In this document: positions 25,442 through 34,564 of the stretch, in pieces
Layout: each line of letters begins with the position of its first letter
Numbering within the stretch: position 1 is the stretch's first letter
DNA from: Bacteroidota bacterium
Lineage (GTDB): Bacteria; Bacteroidota; Bacteroidia; Bacteroidales; Dysgonomonadaceae
Assembly: GCA_023437305.1 (NCBI GenBank)
Contig: JAEZGN010000016.1
Coordinates: forward strand, 124,001 to 188,000
DNA: 64,000 nt
Direction: 5' to 3'
Program-made: the position numbers and the translations under genes
Notes under the pieces: generated by a model
What the model saw: the letters and a program-made list of their open reading frames with translations, nothing else
What the model was told of the DNA's origin: nothing
Database searches by the model: none

Positions 25442-26173
25442 ATGAAACTAAAAACATTCTTCATTTCATTTTTTCTATTCTCTTTTAGTATCTCTGTTCT
25501 AGCTCAAGATATAACAGAGTTAGAGCCTAAAGATTATCTAAACTTCCAGCTACCAGCAATATCTATTCTTTACGAGAATGCTAAAGCGAGTCCTATTATT
25601 GGATATTATGAGAAAAAAAAGCAATCTTATAAGAGTTCAATTGATACTGAAAAAAAAAGATGGTTGAATTTTATTAAATTAGTTACAAACTATCAATATG
25701 GAGTGATAGGAAACAATACAACTTTTTCCGATACCAACACGCCGATATTCTATCAATATTCAGGAAACAAACAGAGTTGGTACAACTTCGGAGTTTCAGT
25801 ATCTATACCATTAGATGACCTTTTTGATCGAAAAAACAAGGTAAAAAAACAAAGGTTGGATATGGAAGCAACCGAATTTGAACAAGAGAAATGGTATGAT
25901 GAACAAAAGATTCGTATAGCAATCGTGTATAGTTTAGCGATGAGAGATCTAGCCCTAATAAAGGTTAAAACAGAAGAGCTTCTCTTCACAGAAGCGCAAT
26001 TGAAACTAACCGAGGCCGATTATATAAATGGAAATATCACAGTCCAAGAGCTTGGTAAACAAAAATCTGTATATACAACAGCAGTATCAGAATATGAGGA
26101 AACTAAAGCTAGCTTAAACTCCTCACTACTTCAGCTTGAGGTATTGGCAAAAACTAAAATTATATCTAAATAA
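25442..26173 (+). CDS. TolC-like outer-membrane protein, half-length
   Basis: A signal peptide (about 1-21, ending VLAQD) precedes about 220 residues with two features of the outer membrane efflux protein family: a beta-type stretch (GVSVSIPLDDLFDRKNKVKKQ) followed by long alpha-helical coils. Full TolC proteins are about 450 aa with two such halves; this has one. It sits between the sugar transferase and the co-polymerase, so it may form the outer part of the polymer export path in place of a Wza-like protein. No Wza-type (poly_export/SLBB) gene is present in the locus. Confidence 0.65.
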   Translation: MKLKTFFISFFLFSFSISVLAQDITELEPKDYLNFQLPAISILYENAKASPIIGYYEKKKQSYKSSIDTEKKRWLNFIKLVTNYQYGVIGNNTTFSDTNTPIFYQYSGNKQSWYNFGVSVSIPLDDLFDRKNKVKKQRLDMEATEFEQEKWYDEQKIRIAIVYSLAMRDLALIKVKTEELLFTEAQLKLTEADYINGNITVQELGKQKSVYTTAVSEYEETKASLNSSLLQLEVLAKTKIISK

Positions 26174-26179
26174 AAAAAT

Positions 26180-28303
26180 ATGCAACAAATAAGATATATA
26201 TATACGTTCATCAATAAAATTAAATGGTGGTTATTGATTGTGCCTTTACTAATATCCGGTATAGTTATCTTATCTACACGACATCTCGATCTTGAGTATG
26301 GTGTAGAAACTACTATTTATACAGGAGTTGTATCTAGTTATGGATTAGATCCTGAACAACCAACAAATCAAAGCTGGAATGTGTTAAATAACACATTGGA
26401 AAACATAATAAATATTGCGACGTCCAAAGAAACATTGAAAGATGTAGCATTGAGACTATATGTACAAGATATGATATATGGCGATCCAGAAAAAGATAAT
26501 ACTTATATTAAAGCTGCTAATTATAAAAAACTTGTAAGTATAACACCTAAAGAGGTATTAGAACTTATAGATAAAGAATCGGAAGAAAGAACACTCGAAA
26601 ATATTCTTGCTTACGAAAAATCTGATCCGAAAAATTTTATATATGGACTACTCAACTGGAATCATCCGCACTATAGTTACAAAGCATTGAATAAAATTTC
26701 CGTAAAGAAATTGGGAAACAGCGACATGCTTGAAATAACATATTCAGCAAATGACCCGGGCATAGCATACAATACTTTAGTAATCTTGAATAAATCATAT
26801 GAGAAAAAGTATCAAGATATTCAGTTTGGAACAACAAATAATGTTATTCATTACCTGGAAAAAGAATTGGCAAAAGTAAGTTCTGAGCTCAGGAATGGAG
26901 AAGACTCCCTCACGAATTATAATATCGAAAATCGTGTTATTAATTATGATGAGCAAACAAAACAAGTAGCATCATACGATAAAGACGTCCAACTGATATA
27001 TCAGGATGCTTTACTTCGATATAGTAGCTCTAAAGCATCGATAAATCATCTAGAGGCTAAAATAGCCGAAAACTTAGCGTCAATAAAAAACAACTCAGAG
27101 TTTGTAGCAAAGCTTAATGTAATATCTCAACTGCGTAGTAAGATTGCAGAAATTGAACCATTCTACAGAGATACTATAACCAACCTAACTACTCAGAGAC
27201 AGATTAACCAATATAAATCAGACCTAAAAACTGCAGAGGGAGACTTACATTCGATTATGAATACTTTAAGTACTCAAAAATATACGAAAGATGGCTACCC
27301 CACATCAAATTTTGTCTCTCAATGGCTTGATGAAGTATTGAAAAATGAAAAAGCTTCGGCTGAGCTTGCCGTCCTAGATAAAAGACGCTCTGAGTTAGAT
27401 CAAGAATATCTTCATTTTTCACCAATAGGCTCCACAATAAAACGCAAAGAAAGAAGCATAGATTTTTTAGAGCGTTCATATTTATCTATTCTCTCGAGTC
27501 TCAATACTGCTCGATTAAGATTAAAAAGCTTAGAAATGAACTCAGCCTCATTAAAAGTTCTTAATCAACCTATATTTCCGCTATTATCAAAACCCACAAA
27601 GAGAAAAGCAATAACATTAGGATCTTATATTGCTAGCGTTGTATTTATCCTTGGATTCTTTTTACTGAAAGAGCTATTTGATCGAAGGTTACTGGATAAA
27701 ATACGAGCAGAGCATATTACATCAGGAAAAGTATTAGGAGTTTTCCCGGAAGAAGGAAAATTGGCTAAAAGAATATTCCGAAAATCGTACGAAGATACCT
27801 GCATATTATTATTAGGAAATAATTTATTGAACTACTTTTCATCTGAAAGACCTAGTATAATAAACTTTTTTAGTCTCACATCAGGAGTTCAAAAAACATA
27901 TATAGCAAATGCTTTATCAGAATATTGGGAAGGGATTGGTCTATCAGTAAAAAATATTGATTGGAAGAAAGATTTTTCTCCCTCCTCGAAAAGTTATTTA
28001 TTAGTCAACAAATTATCAGATCTCAACATAGATGTTGTAAACAAAGATGTAGTGATTGTTGAATATCCAGCAATAAAAGAGAATCCTATTCCTAAAAATT
28101 TATTACAGACTGCCACTTTTAACTTAATACTGCTAGACGCAAAGACGCCATGGAAAGGAAGCGATCAGTTAATTTTTGATGAAATAACCAGACTATCAAA
28201 AGAAGTTCCTATTATGATACTATTAACAAATGTGAGCCATGCAGTAATAGAAAATATAACAGGAGTAAAACTGCTAAAAAAGAATATCGAAGCCAATAAT
28301 TAA
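26180..28303 (+). CDS. Wzz/Wzc-type polysaccharide co-polymerase with degenerate kinase-like C-terminus
   Basis: This is a 707-residue inner-membrane chain-length/export protein. Two transmembrane helices (about 14-34 and 475-498) flank a long periplasmic coiled-coil region typical of PCP-2 proteins. The cytoplasmic tail (about 510-707) follows the BY-kinase layout but is damaged: the Walker A region reads SLTSGVQKTYIANAL instead of a GEGKT type, the Walker A' Asp-Ala-Asp is replaced (KNIDWKKDF), and Walker B reads VVIVEYPA. There is no C-terminal tyrosine cluster. It is probably a pseudokinase that controls chain length without tyrosine phosphorylation. Confidence 0.82.
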   Translation: MQQIRYIYTFINKIKWWLLIVPLLISGIVILSTRHLDLEYGVETTIYTGVVSSYGLDPEQPTNQSWNVLNNTLENIINIATSKETLKDVALRLYVQDMIYGDPEKDNTYIKAANYKKLVSITPKEVLELIDKESEERTLENILAYEKSDPKNFIYGLLNWNHPHYSYKALNKISVKKLGNSDMLEITYSANDPGIAYNTLVILNKSYEKKYQDIQFGTTNNVIHYLEKELAKVSSELRNGEDSLTNYNIENRVINYDEQTKQVASYDKDVQLIYQDALLRYSSSKASINHLEAKIAENLASIKNNSEFVAKLNVISQLRSKIAEIEPFYRDTITNLTTQRQINQYKSDLKTAEGDLHSIMNTLSTQKYTKDGYPTSNFVSQWLDEVLKNEKASAELAVLDKRRSELDQEYLHFSPIGSTIKRKERSIDFLERSYLSILSSLNTARLRLKSLEMNSASLKVLNQPIFPLLSKPTKRKAITLGSYIASVVFILGFFLLKELFDRRLLDKIRAEHITSGKVLGVFPEEGKLAKRIFRKSYEDTCILLLGNNLLNYFSSERPSIINFFSLTSGVQKTYIANALSEYWEGIGLSVKNIDWKKDFSPSSKSYLLVNKLSDLNIDVVNKDVVIVEYPAIKENPIPKNLLQTATFNLILLDAKTPWKGSDQLIFDEITRLSKEVPIMILLTNVSHAVIENITGVKLLKKNIEANN

Positions 28304-28317
28304 TATATTAGTTAGTA

Positions 28318-29805
28318 ATGAGCAAAGTCTCAGACATATATTCTAGATTTTATGATAAATATTTTTATCTGGGGCTCTTTTTTGGACTATTAATAATATT
28401 AATAACGACAATATGTACAAAGGACTTCATTAGCGGAATATTATTTGCAAGTATTCCAATATCATGTATCATTTTATTCTATTTCTTTAAATACCCTTAT
28501 TCACTAATGGTTGTTCTATTCATAGTTAATTATATAATTATGGGTATCAACCGCTACATACCAAGTTTTCCGGTAGGAACGGTAATAGATGCTTTATTAG
28601 TATTAATATTATTTATTTTATTGGTACGTACTGTTTTCTTTTCTGTCGATTATTGGAAAAGGTTTAATAATCCATTGACATACCTCTCTCTTCTTTGGCT
28701 TCTTTACTGTATTTTGGAAATTATAAACCCATATACAACGATTGAACTTTGGATGACCTCGGTCAGGGGTCTGGCATTTTACTTATTCTTATTTGTAGTG
28801 GTTACTACAGCTTTATTCAATCGTTATAAAAACCTAAAGCAAATATTGCTTCTATGGGGTATACTTACCACTCTAGCAGTACTAAAGGCTGCTATTCAAA
28901 AATTCATAGGATTTGATTGGGCCGAAAATCATTGGCTCTATGTTGAAGATGGAGCTAGAACACACGTCATTTATTCAGGTATACGATATTTCTCATTTTT
29001 TACCGATGCTGCTAATTTCGGGTGTAGTATGGCTTTATCCTTGGTTGTATTCTCAATAAGCGCATTATATATTAAAAATAAGAAATTGAAAGTTTTTTTT
29101 ATAATCGTTTCCGTTTTAGCTGGATATGGCATGCTTATATCAGGAACCAGAACTGTTTTGGCTATATTATTCGTAGGATATACAACTTTTATTTTAATAT
29201 CAAAGCTCGGAAAAATTATCATTGGAGGAACATTTCTTATACTATCTCTTTTTATTTTTCTCAACTTTACCAATATTGGTCAGAGTAATGCAGACATACG
29301 CCGTATGAGAACTGCTTTTCAGGGAACTGAAGATGCATCATTCAATGTCAGAGTAGAAAATCAAAAAAAAATGAGGGAGTTTATGCCTGACCATCCCTTT
29401 GGTATTGGTATAGGAAAATCAAAACATACGGATACTCACGACTACATGTATGGATTAGCTACAGATTCTTCTCTTATCTATATATGGATAGAAACAGGTA
29501 TTGTTGGTCTTTTTATTTTTATTTCTATTCTTCTATTCGTATTGGGGAGAGGAATATATGATATATTGTTTCGAATAAAAAATAAAGAACTTAAGGGTAT
29601 CATGAGTGCCCTTGTAGCCGGTCTCTCAGGGATTATAGTTGCAGCCTACGGCAATGAAGTATTACAGCAGTTTCCTACCGGCCCTATTTTGTATATATGC
29701 ATGGCATTTATTATGATGGGCAGGTATTTTGATAAGGAGATAGAGAATAAGAAAGCTGAAAGGGAAAAGTTGATGTCTCCTGACAAGCCATTAGCTTCTA
29801 AATAA
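28318..29805 (+). CDS. Wzy/O-antigen ligase-like polysaccharide polymerase
   Basis: The 495-residue polytopic membrane protein has about 11-12 helices. A large periplasmic loop follows the GTRTVLAILFVGY helix and contains SFNVRVENQKKMREFMPDHPFGIGIGKSKH, with Arg/His residues typical of the Wzy_C/O-antigen ligase fold. It would join lipid-linked repeat units in the periplasm. The position between the co-polymerase and the glycosyltransferases fits a polymerase better than a ligase. Confidence 0.82.
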   Translation: MSKVSDIYSRFYDKYFYLGLFFGLLIILITTICTKDFISGILFASIPISCIILFYFFKYPYSLMVVLFIVNYIIMGINRYIPSFPVGTVIDALLVLILFILLVRTVFFSVDYWKRFNNPLTYLSLLWLLYCILEIINPYTTIELWMTSVRGLAFYLFLFVVVTTALFNRYKNLKQILLLWGILTTLAVLKAAIQKFIGFDWAENHWLYVEDGARTHVIYSGIRYFSFFTDAANFGCSMALSLVVFSISALYIKNKKLKVFFIIVSVLAGYGMLISGTRTVLAILFVGYTTFILISKLGKIIIGGTFLILSLFIFLNFTNIGQSNADIRRMRTAFQGTEDASFNVRVENQKKMREFMPDHPFGIGIGKSKHTDTHDYMYGLATDSSLIYIWIETGIVGLFIFISILLFVLGRGIYDILFRIKNKELKGIMSALVAGLSGIIVAAYGNEVLQQFPTGPILYICMAFIMMGRYFDKEIENKKAEREKLMSPDKPLASK

Positions 29806-29818
29806 AGTTAGTATAGGA

Positions 29819-30709
29819 ATGAATGATTTATATATATCTATAATAACCGTTAACTATAATGGAATGAATGACACATGCCATATGATAGATAGCTTGATGC
29901 AATATCTGTCGGAGGTATCGTATGAAATCATTATTGTAGATAATGCTTCTTTAGGAAATGAAATTGCAGAAATAGAAGCAAAATATAAAAACGTACATTG
30001 CATTAAAAGTGATTCGAACTTAGGTTTTGCTGGAGGTAATAATTTGGGCATGCTCCAAGCTAAGGGAAAATACATTTTATTGTTGAATAATGATACATAT
30101 ATTGAAAATGATTCGTTATTGAACCTTGCAAAATTTCTAGATTCAAACCTAACAGTAGGAGCCGTTTCTCCTAAAATAAAGTTTGCAAACTCTAATATTA
30201 TTCAATTTGCAGGCTATACAGCTTTATCTCAAATTACATTGAGAAATAGCTTGATTGGTTTTGGAGAACCTGATCTTGGACAATATGATATACCAGCCAA
30301 GTCTCCATTCTTACATGGAGCAGCTATGATGCTTAGACGCGATATTATAAAAAAAGTAGGCTTAATGCCTGAAATATATTTTTTATATTACGAAGAGTTA
30401 GACTGGTGTGAACGAATAAATAAAAGCGGATTTGAATTATGGTACAATCCTCAGGCCGTTGTGTTTCATAAAGAAAGCCGGAGTGTAGGACAAAATAGTC
30501 CTTTGCGATGTTATTATATGACACGGAACAGATTATTGTATGCATGGAGAAACAGAAAAGGCCTGGTTAGATTAGCAGCCATGCTCTATCAATTTCTTAT
30601 AGCGAATCCTAAAGCTATATTTACTTATATGCTCAGCAGGCGCTTTGATCTAGTCGGAGCTTGTATCAGGGGAATGGTTAATTTTACTAATATGAAAAAA
30701 ACTTTATGA
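29819..30709 (+). CDS. GT2 glycosyltransferase (rhamnosyltransferase-like)
   Basis: This is a cytoplasmic GT-A fold enzyme: SIITVNYNG at the N-terminus, IIVDNAS, LGFAGGNNLG, LLLNNDTYI (the DxD-like site as NND) and LDWCERINKSGF. The WbbL-like set (VNYNG, LGFAGGNN, LLNNDT) is typical of rhamnosyl or related transferases. Donor and acceptor are not known. Its end overlaps the next gene by 4 bp. Confidence 0.88.
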   Translation: MNDLYISIITVNYNGMNDTCHMIDSLMQYLSEVSYEIIIVDNASLGNEIAEIEAKYKNVHCIKSDSNLGFAGGNNLGMLQAKGKYILLLNNDTYIENDSLLNLAKFLDSNLTVGAVSPKIKFANSNIIQFAGYTALSQITLRNSLIGFGEPDLGQYDIPAKSPFLHGAAMMLRRDIIKKVGLMPEIYFLYYEELDWCERINKSGFELWYNPQAVVFHKESRSVGQNSPLRCYYMTRNRLLYAWRNRKGLVRLAAMLYQFLIANPKAIFTYMLSRRFDLVGACIRGMVNFTNMKKTL

Positions 30710-31857
30710 ACGTTGTTAATATAGTTGACTCAATATTATTTGTATTAGCTTTATTTTTTGTTTTGTACCTTCTTGTATTTGCGATAGCTTCTTTGAAAAA
30801 GAGAAAAATACATTACCCCGAAACAGATAATAAACTCAAATATATTGTTCTTTTCCCTGCATACAAAGAAGATAATGTCATAGTGTCATCTGTAAAATCT
30901 TTCCTTGCTCAGGATTATCCTAAAAGCCATTTTGATGTTATCGTCATATCAGATCAGCTAAAGGATGAGACAAATGAGCAATTATCTCAATTACCGATCA
31001 AACTTCTTATTGCAAATTACAAAGACAGTACAAAAGCGAAAGCTTTAATTTTTGCACTTGATAATATAAGTAAAGATGATTATGATGTTGTAGTAATAAT
31101 AGATGCAGACAATACCGTAGATGATATTTTTTTGAATGAAATAAATAAGGCATTTTGCTTTGGCATAAGAGCCTTACAGGTTCATCGCATAGCTAAAAAT
31201 CCGGAAACAGATATGGCTATTTTAGATGCTGCCAGCGAAGAAATAAACAATTCATTTTTCAGAAGCGGACACATACGGCTAGGTCTTTCATCTGCTCTTA
31301 GCGGTTCAGGGATGGCCTTCGAATACAAATGGTTTAAACATAATATTAAAAATATATCTTCTGTAGGAGAAGACAAAGAGTTGGAGCTACAATTATTACG
31401 ACAGGGCATCTTTATCGACTATTTGGAAGATGTATTTGTTTATGACCAGAAAGTCCAGAATCAACAAGTATTTTACAATCAGCGACGCAGATGGATGGCT
31501 TCCCAATACGAAAATTTGATAAGAGGGATGAAATATATTTCAGAAGCGTTGAGAACTGGAAATATAGACTTGTGTAATAAACTTATACAGTGGGCTATGC
31601 TTCCTCGTTTGATTTTATTGGGATTTATTTTTGTTATTGCAGTTATATTTTTATTTATTAATATACTTTGGTCTATAAAATGGTGGATATTGCTTATGTT
31701 TATGTGCTTATCTTTAGCCATTGCTATACCAGATGAGATGGTTAACGAGCGTTTGATAAAAATACTCAGAAAATTACCCAGACTTTTTATTTTAATGGTA
31801 ATCAATCTATTCAGAATGAAAGGTGCTAAGAAGAAGTTTATACATACAGAACATTGA
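30706..31857 (+). CDS. Membrane GT2 glycosyltransferase, cellulose-synthase-like layout
   Basis: An N-terminal helix (about 8-30), a GT-A catalytic domain and two C-terminal helices (about 298-340) are present. Processive-type motifs are visible: VVIIDADN (DxD), GEDKELELQLL (ED base) and NQRRRWMASQY (QxxRW-like). It may add several identical sugars or only one. It overlaps its upstream neighbour by 4 bp (ATGA). Confidence 0.85.
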   Translation: MNVVNIVDSILFVLALFFVLYLLVFAIASLKKRKIHYPETDNKLKYIVLFPAYKEDNVIVSSVKSFLAQDYPKSHFDVIVISDQLKDETNEQLSQLPIKLLIANYKDSTKAKALIFALDNISKDDYDVVVIIDADNTVDDIFLNEINKAFCFGIRALQVHRIAKNPETDMAILDAASEEINNSFFRSGHIRLGLSSALSGSGMAFEYKWFKHNIKNISSVGEDKELELQLLRQGIFIDYLEDVFVYDQKVQNQQVFYNQRRRWMASQYENLIRGMKYISEALRTGNIDLCNKLIQWAMLPRLILLGFIFVIAVIFLFINILWSIKWWILLMFMCLSLAIAIPDEMVNERLIKILRKLPRLFILMVINLFRMKGAKKKFIHTEH

Positions 31858-31872
31858 TATTTGAAATAATAA

Positions 31873-32988
31873 ATGAAAATTGCAATTGAGGCACAGCGCA
31901 TATTCCGAAAGAAAAAACACGGAATGGATATTGTTATTCTAGAAGCTATACGAGAATTACAGATACATGATACTTCTAATGAATATTATATATTTGTAGC
32001 TCCCGGTCCCGACAAGTGTTTAATTGATACCTCAAATTTTCATATCGTAGAAGTAAAATGTCCCTCCTATATATTATGGGAGCAAATAGCACTACCTTGT
32101 GCTGTTTCTAAAATAAAACCCGACGTACTCCACTGCACAAGTAATACTGCCCCATTATTTGTAAATGTGCCCCTAATAGTCACATTACATGATATAATAT
32201 TTTTGGAGAAGAAAGAAAGCACAAATAAATCTCTATATCAAAATTTAGGGTGGCTATATAGAAAACTTGTTGTGCCGCGAGTCCTATCGAAAAGTAAGAA
32301 AATTATTACCGTTTCTGATTTTGAACGAGAAAATATCTGTAAAAAAACAAATGTATCTCCGACACAGGTAGTCACTATTCACAATGGATACAATAAAAGA
32401 TTTCATCCTATATCAGATTATCATAATATTACAAAAAAATATATCGAGAAAGACGACTATATTCTATTCTTTGGAAATACAGATCCTAAAAAAAATACGT
32501 CCCGCACAATAAAAGCCTATGCCTTGTATTTGGAGAAATCCGATTATAAAAGACCTTTATTAATTTTAGATATTAACAAATCTATTGTTGATGAAATACT
32601 CAAAGAAGAAAATATCGAACATATAAAACCATTTGTGCATTGTCCGGGATATATAAATAATTTAGATCTACCATATATATATAATGGAGCTTTTGTCTTC
32701 ATCTATCCATCATTGAGAGAAAGTTTTGGACTTCCAATATTAGAGTCGATGGGTTGTGGAACCCCTGTAATTGTATCAAACACCTCAGCTATACCTGAAG
32801 TAGCGGGAGAGGGAGCCTTATATACAGATCCATATGATGAACAAGATATTACTAATAAGCTATTACTAATTGAAAAGGATGGTGAATTGTATCAAAACCT
32901 AATTGAATACGGAAAATCAAGAGTAAATTCTTTTTCGTGGGAATGGACTGCCAGAAAATTGATGAATGTATATAATTCTGTATTATGA
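31873..32988 (+). CDS. GT4-family glycosyltransferase
   Basis: This GT-B enzyme has GT4 landmarks: an N-terminal MKIAIEAQR strand, VTLHDI, KIITVSDFER and HNGYN between the domains, and the donor-site motif FIYPSLRESFGLPILESMGCGTPV with the E-x7-E pair. Length is normal at 371 aa. The sugar is unknown. The acyltransferase start overlaps its stop by 4 bp. Confidence 0.9.
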   Translation: MKIAIEAQRIFRKKKHGMDIVILEAIRELQIHDTSNEYYIFVAPGPDKCLIDTSNFHIVEVKCPSYILWEQIALPCAVSKIKPDVLHCTSNTAPLFVNVPLIVTLHDIIFLEKKESTNKSLYQNLGWLYRKLVVPRVLSKSKKIITVSDFERENICKKTNVSPTQVVTIHNGYNKRFHPISDYHNITKKYIEKDDYILFFGNTDPKKNTSRTIKAYALYLEKSDYKRPLLILDINKSIVDEILKEENIEHIKPFVHCPGYINNLDLPYIYNGAFVFIYPSLRESFGLPILESMGCGTPVIVSNTSAIPEVAGEGALYTDPYDEQDITNKLLLIEKDGELYQNLIEYGKSRVNSFSWEWTARKLMNVYNSVL

Positions 32989-33611
32989 ATATATCTCTTT
33001 TAAAAGAAAAAATAAAAAAGAATAAAGCAGCCAAGAGGTTGATCATAAAATTAATATCTCCATCGTCGAATCCCAAACCTCGATTATGGGTTCGTTTGTT
33101 AGTAAATCCATGGATTCACAAAAAAGGTAAAGGAAGTAAAATAAGACAAAGGAGATCACGAATAGATGTTTTCCCATGGAATAAATTTGATGTTGGCACC
33201 AATGTATTAATAGAAGATTTTACTACAATTAATAATGGAGCCGGAGATGTAATAATAGGTAATAACTCACGTGTAGGGATTGGCTCTGTAATCATTGGGC
33301 CTGTAATTCTTGGAAACAAAGTTGGATTGGGACAACATGTGTTTATCGCCGGATTTAATCACGGATATGCCGATGCTTCTATAGATTCTAATGAACAAGA
33401 TTTGGTCAAAAATATGGTAATTATTGAAGACGAATCTCATATCGGTTCTAATTCTGTTATATTAGCCGGAGTTCATATTGGTAGACGAGTACAAATTGGA
33501 GCAGGTAGCGTTGTGACAAAAGATATACCATCATACTCTGTAGCCGTAGGGAACCCTGCAAGAGTTATAAAAAAATTTGATTTTCAGAAAAAAGAATGGG
33601 TGAAAATATAA
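32985..33611 (+). CDS. Hexapeptide-repeat O-acyltransferase
   Basis: A left-handed beta-helix is evident from repeated [VI]-x-[IG] hexapeptides (VIIGNNSRVGIGSVIIGPVI, SHIGSNSVILAGVHIG). The catalytic His lies in FIAGFNHGY, and the end AVGNPARVIKKF is typical of the WbbJ/CysE/LacA superfamily. It probably acetylates a sugar of the repeat unit or its precursor. The basic N-terminal extension of about 60 residues is longer than in the shortest family members. It overlaps the genes on both sides. Confidence 0.86.
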   Translation: MNISLLKEKIKKNKAAKRLIIKLISPSSNPKPRLWVRLLVNPWIHKKGKGSKIRQRRSRIDVFPWNKFDVGTNVLIEDFTTINNGAGDVIIGNNSRVGIGSVIIGPVILGNKVGLGQHVFIAGFNHGYADASIDSNEQDLVKNMVIIEDESHIGSNSVILAGVHIGRRVQIGAGSVVTKDIPSYSVAVGNPARVIKKFDFQKKEWVKI

Positions 33612-34552
33612 ATAAGCCAAAAGTAAGTATTATCATACCTGTTTACAATACTGAGCATTTTGTTGAAGAGGCGATTATGTCTGTACTCAATCAAACGTTG
33701 ACAGAAATAGAAGTAATTGTTGTAAATGATGGATCAACAGATGATAGCCTTGAAGTAATAAAAAAGTTAGCAGATACTGATCCTCGAATAAAAGTCTTTT
33801 CTCAAAAAAATCAAGGACAATCTGTAGCCCGTAATTTGGGACTAAGTATTGCAAAAGGGGAATATATTTACTTTATGGATAGTGACGATATTATAAGTAA
33901 TAATACATTTGAAATATGCTACGATAAATGTATCTCTGAAAATTTAGATTTTGTTTTTTTTGATGCCGAAAGTTTTAGTAATAATAACATAACCTTACCT
34001 ATTTCTTATAATAGAATAGGTAAAGTAAATACACAGATCGATACCGGGATAAATAAGATCAACCAGTTAATCGAAGCCCGAGGTTATAGCGCCTCAGTTT
34101 GCCTTCTATTTATAAAGCATGATTATATAGCTTCTTTGTCCTTAAACTTTTTGCCTGGCATAATACACGAGGATCAGCTATTTACAGCGAAGTTATACAC
34201 TCAAGCTCGAAGAGTAGCATATATCCCGGAAACATTCTTCCATAGAAGATTACGTCCTGATTCAGTTATGACAAAACAATACACAATCTTTAATGTTAAA
34301 AATTATTTTATAGTAGTAGACGAATTAATAAAATTTGCATCCGGTCAGAATGAAAATATAAACAAAACGATACATAAAACTATTCGGTACCTTTTTGATC
34401 CGGCCATATATATGGCTAATATATTTAGATGGGACGAACGCTTTAGTATTGCTCAAGTTTGTTTTATTCGCTATCGTAAATATATATCTATCAAGTCATG
34501 GCTAGTTCTGCTTTTCCCTTGGCTAATAAAATTAAAATCATATACAAAATAA
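33596..34552 (+). CDS. GT2 glycosyltransferase (EpsE/WfgS-like)
   Basis: This is a canonical GT2 domain: VSIIIPVYNTEHFVEEAIMS, EVIVVNDGSTDDS, NQGQSVARNLGLS and the DxD site IYFMDSDDII. The C-terminal 200 residues form the acceptor part with IHEDQLFTAKL. It starts inside the acyltransferase gene (16-bp overlap), showing tight coupling. Donor sugar unknown. Confidence 0.9.
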   Translation: MGENINKPKVSIIIPVYNTEHFVEEAIMSVLNQTLTEIEVIVVNDGSTDDSLEVIKKLADTDPRIKVFSQKNQGQSVARNLGLSIAKGEYIYFMDSDDIISNNTFEICYDKCISENLDFVFFDAESFSNNNITLPISYNRIGKVNTQIDTGINKINQLIEARGYSASVCLLFIKHDYIASLSLNFLPGIIHEDQLFTAKLYTQARRVAYIPETFFHRRLRPDSVMTKQYTIFNVKNYFIVVDELIKFASGQNENINKTIHKTIRYLFDPAIYMANIFRWDERFSIAQVCFIRYRKYISIKSWLVLLFPWLIKLKSYTK

Positions 34553-34564
34553 TAATCAATCGAA

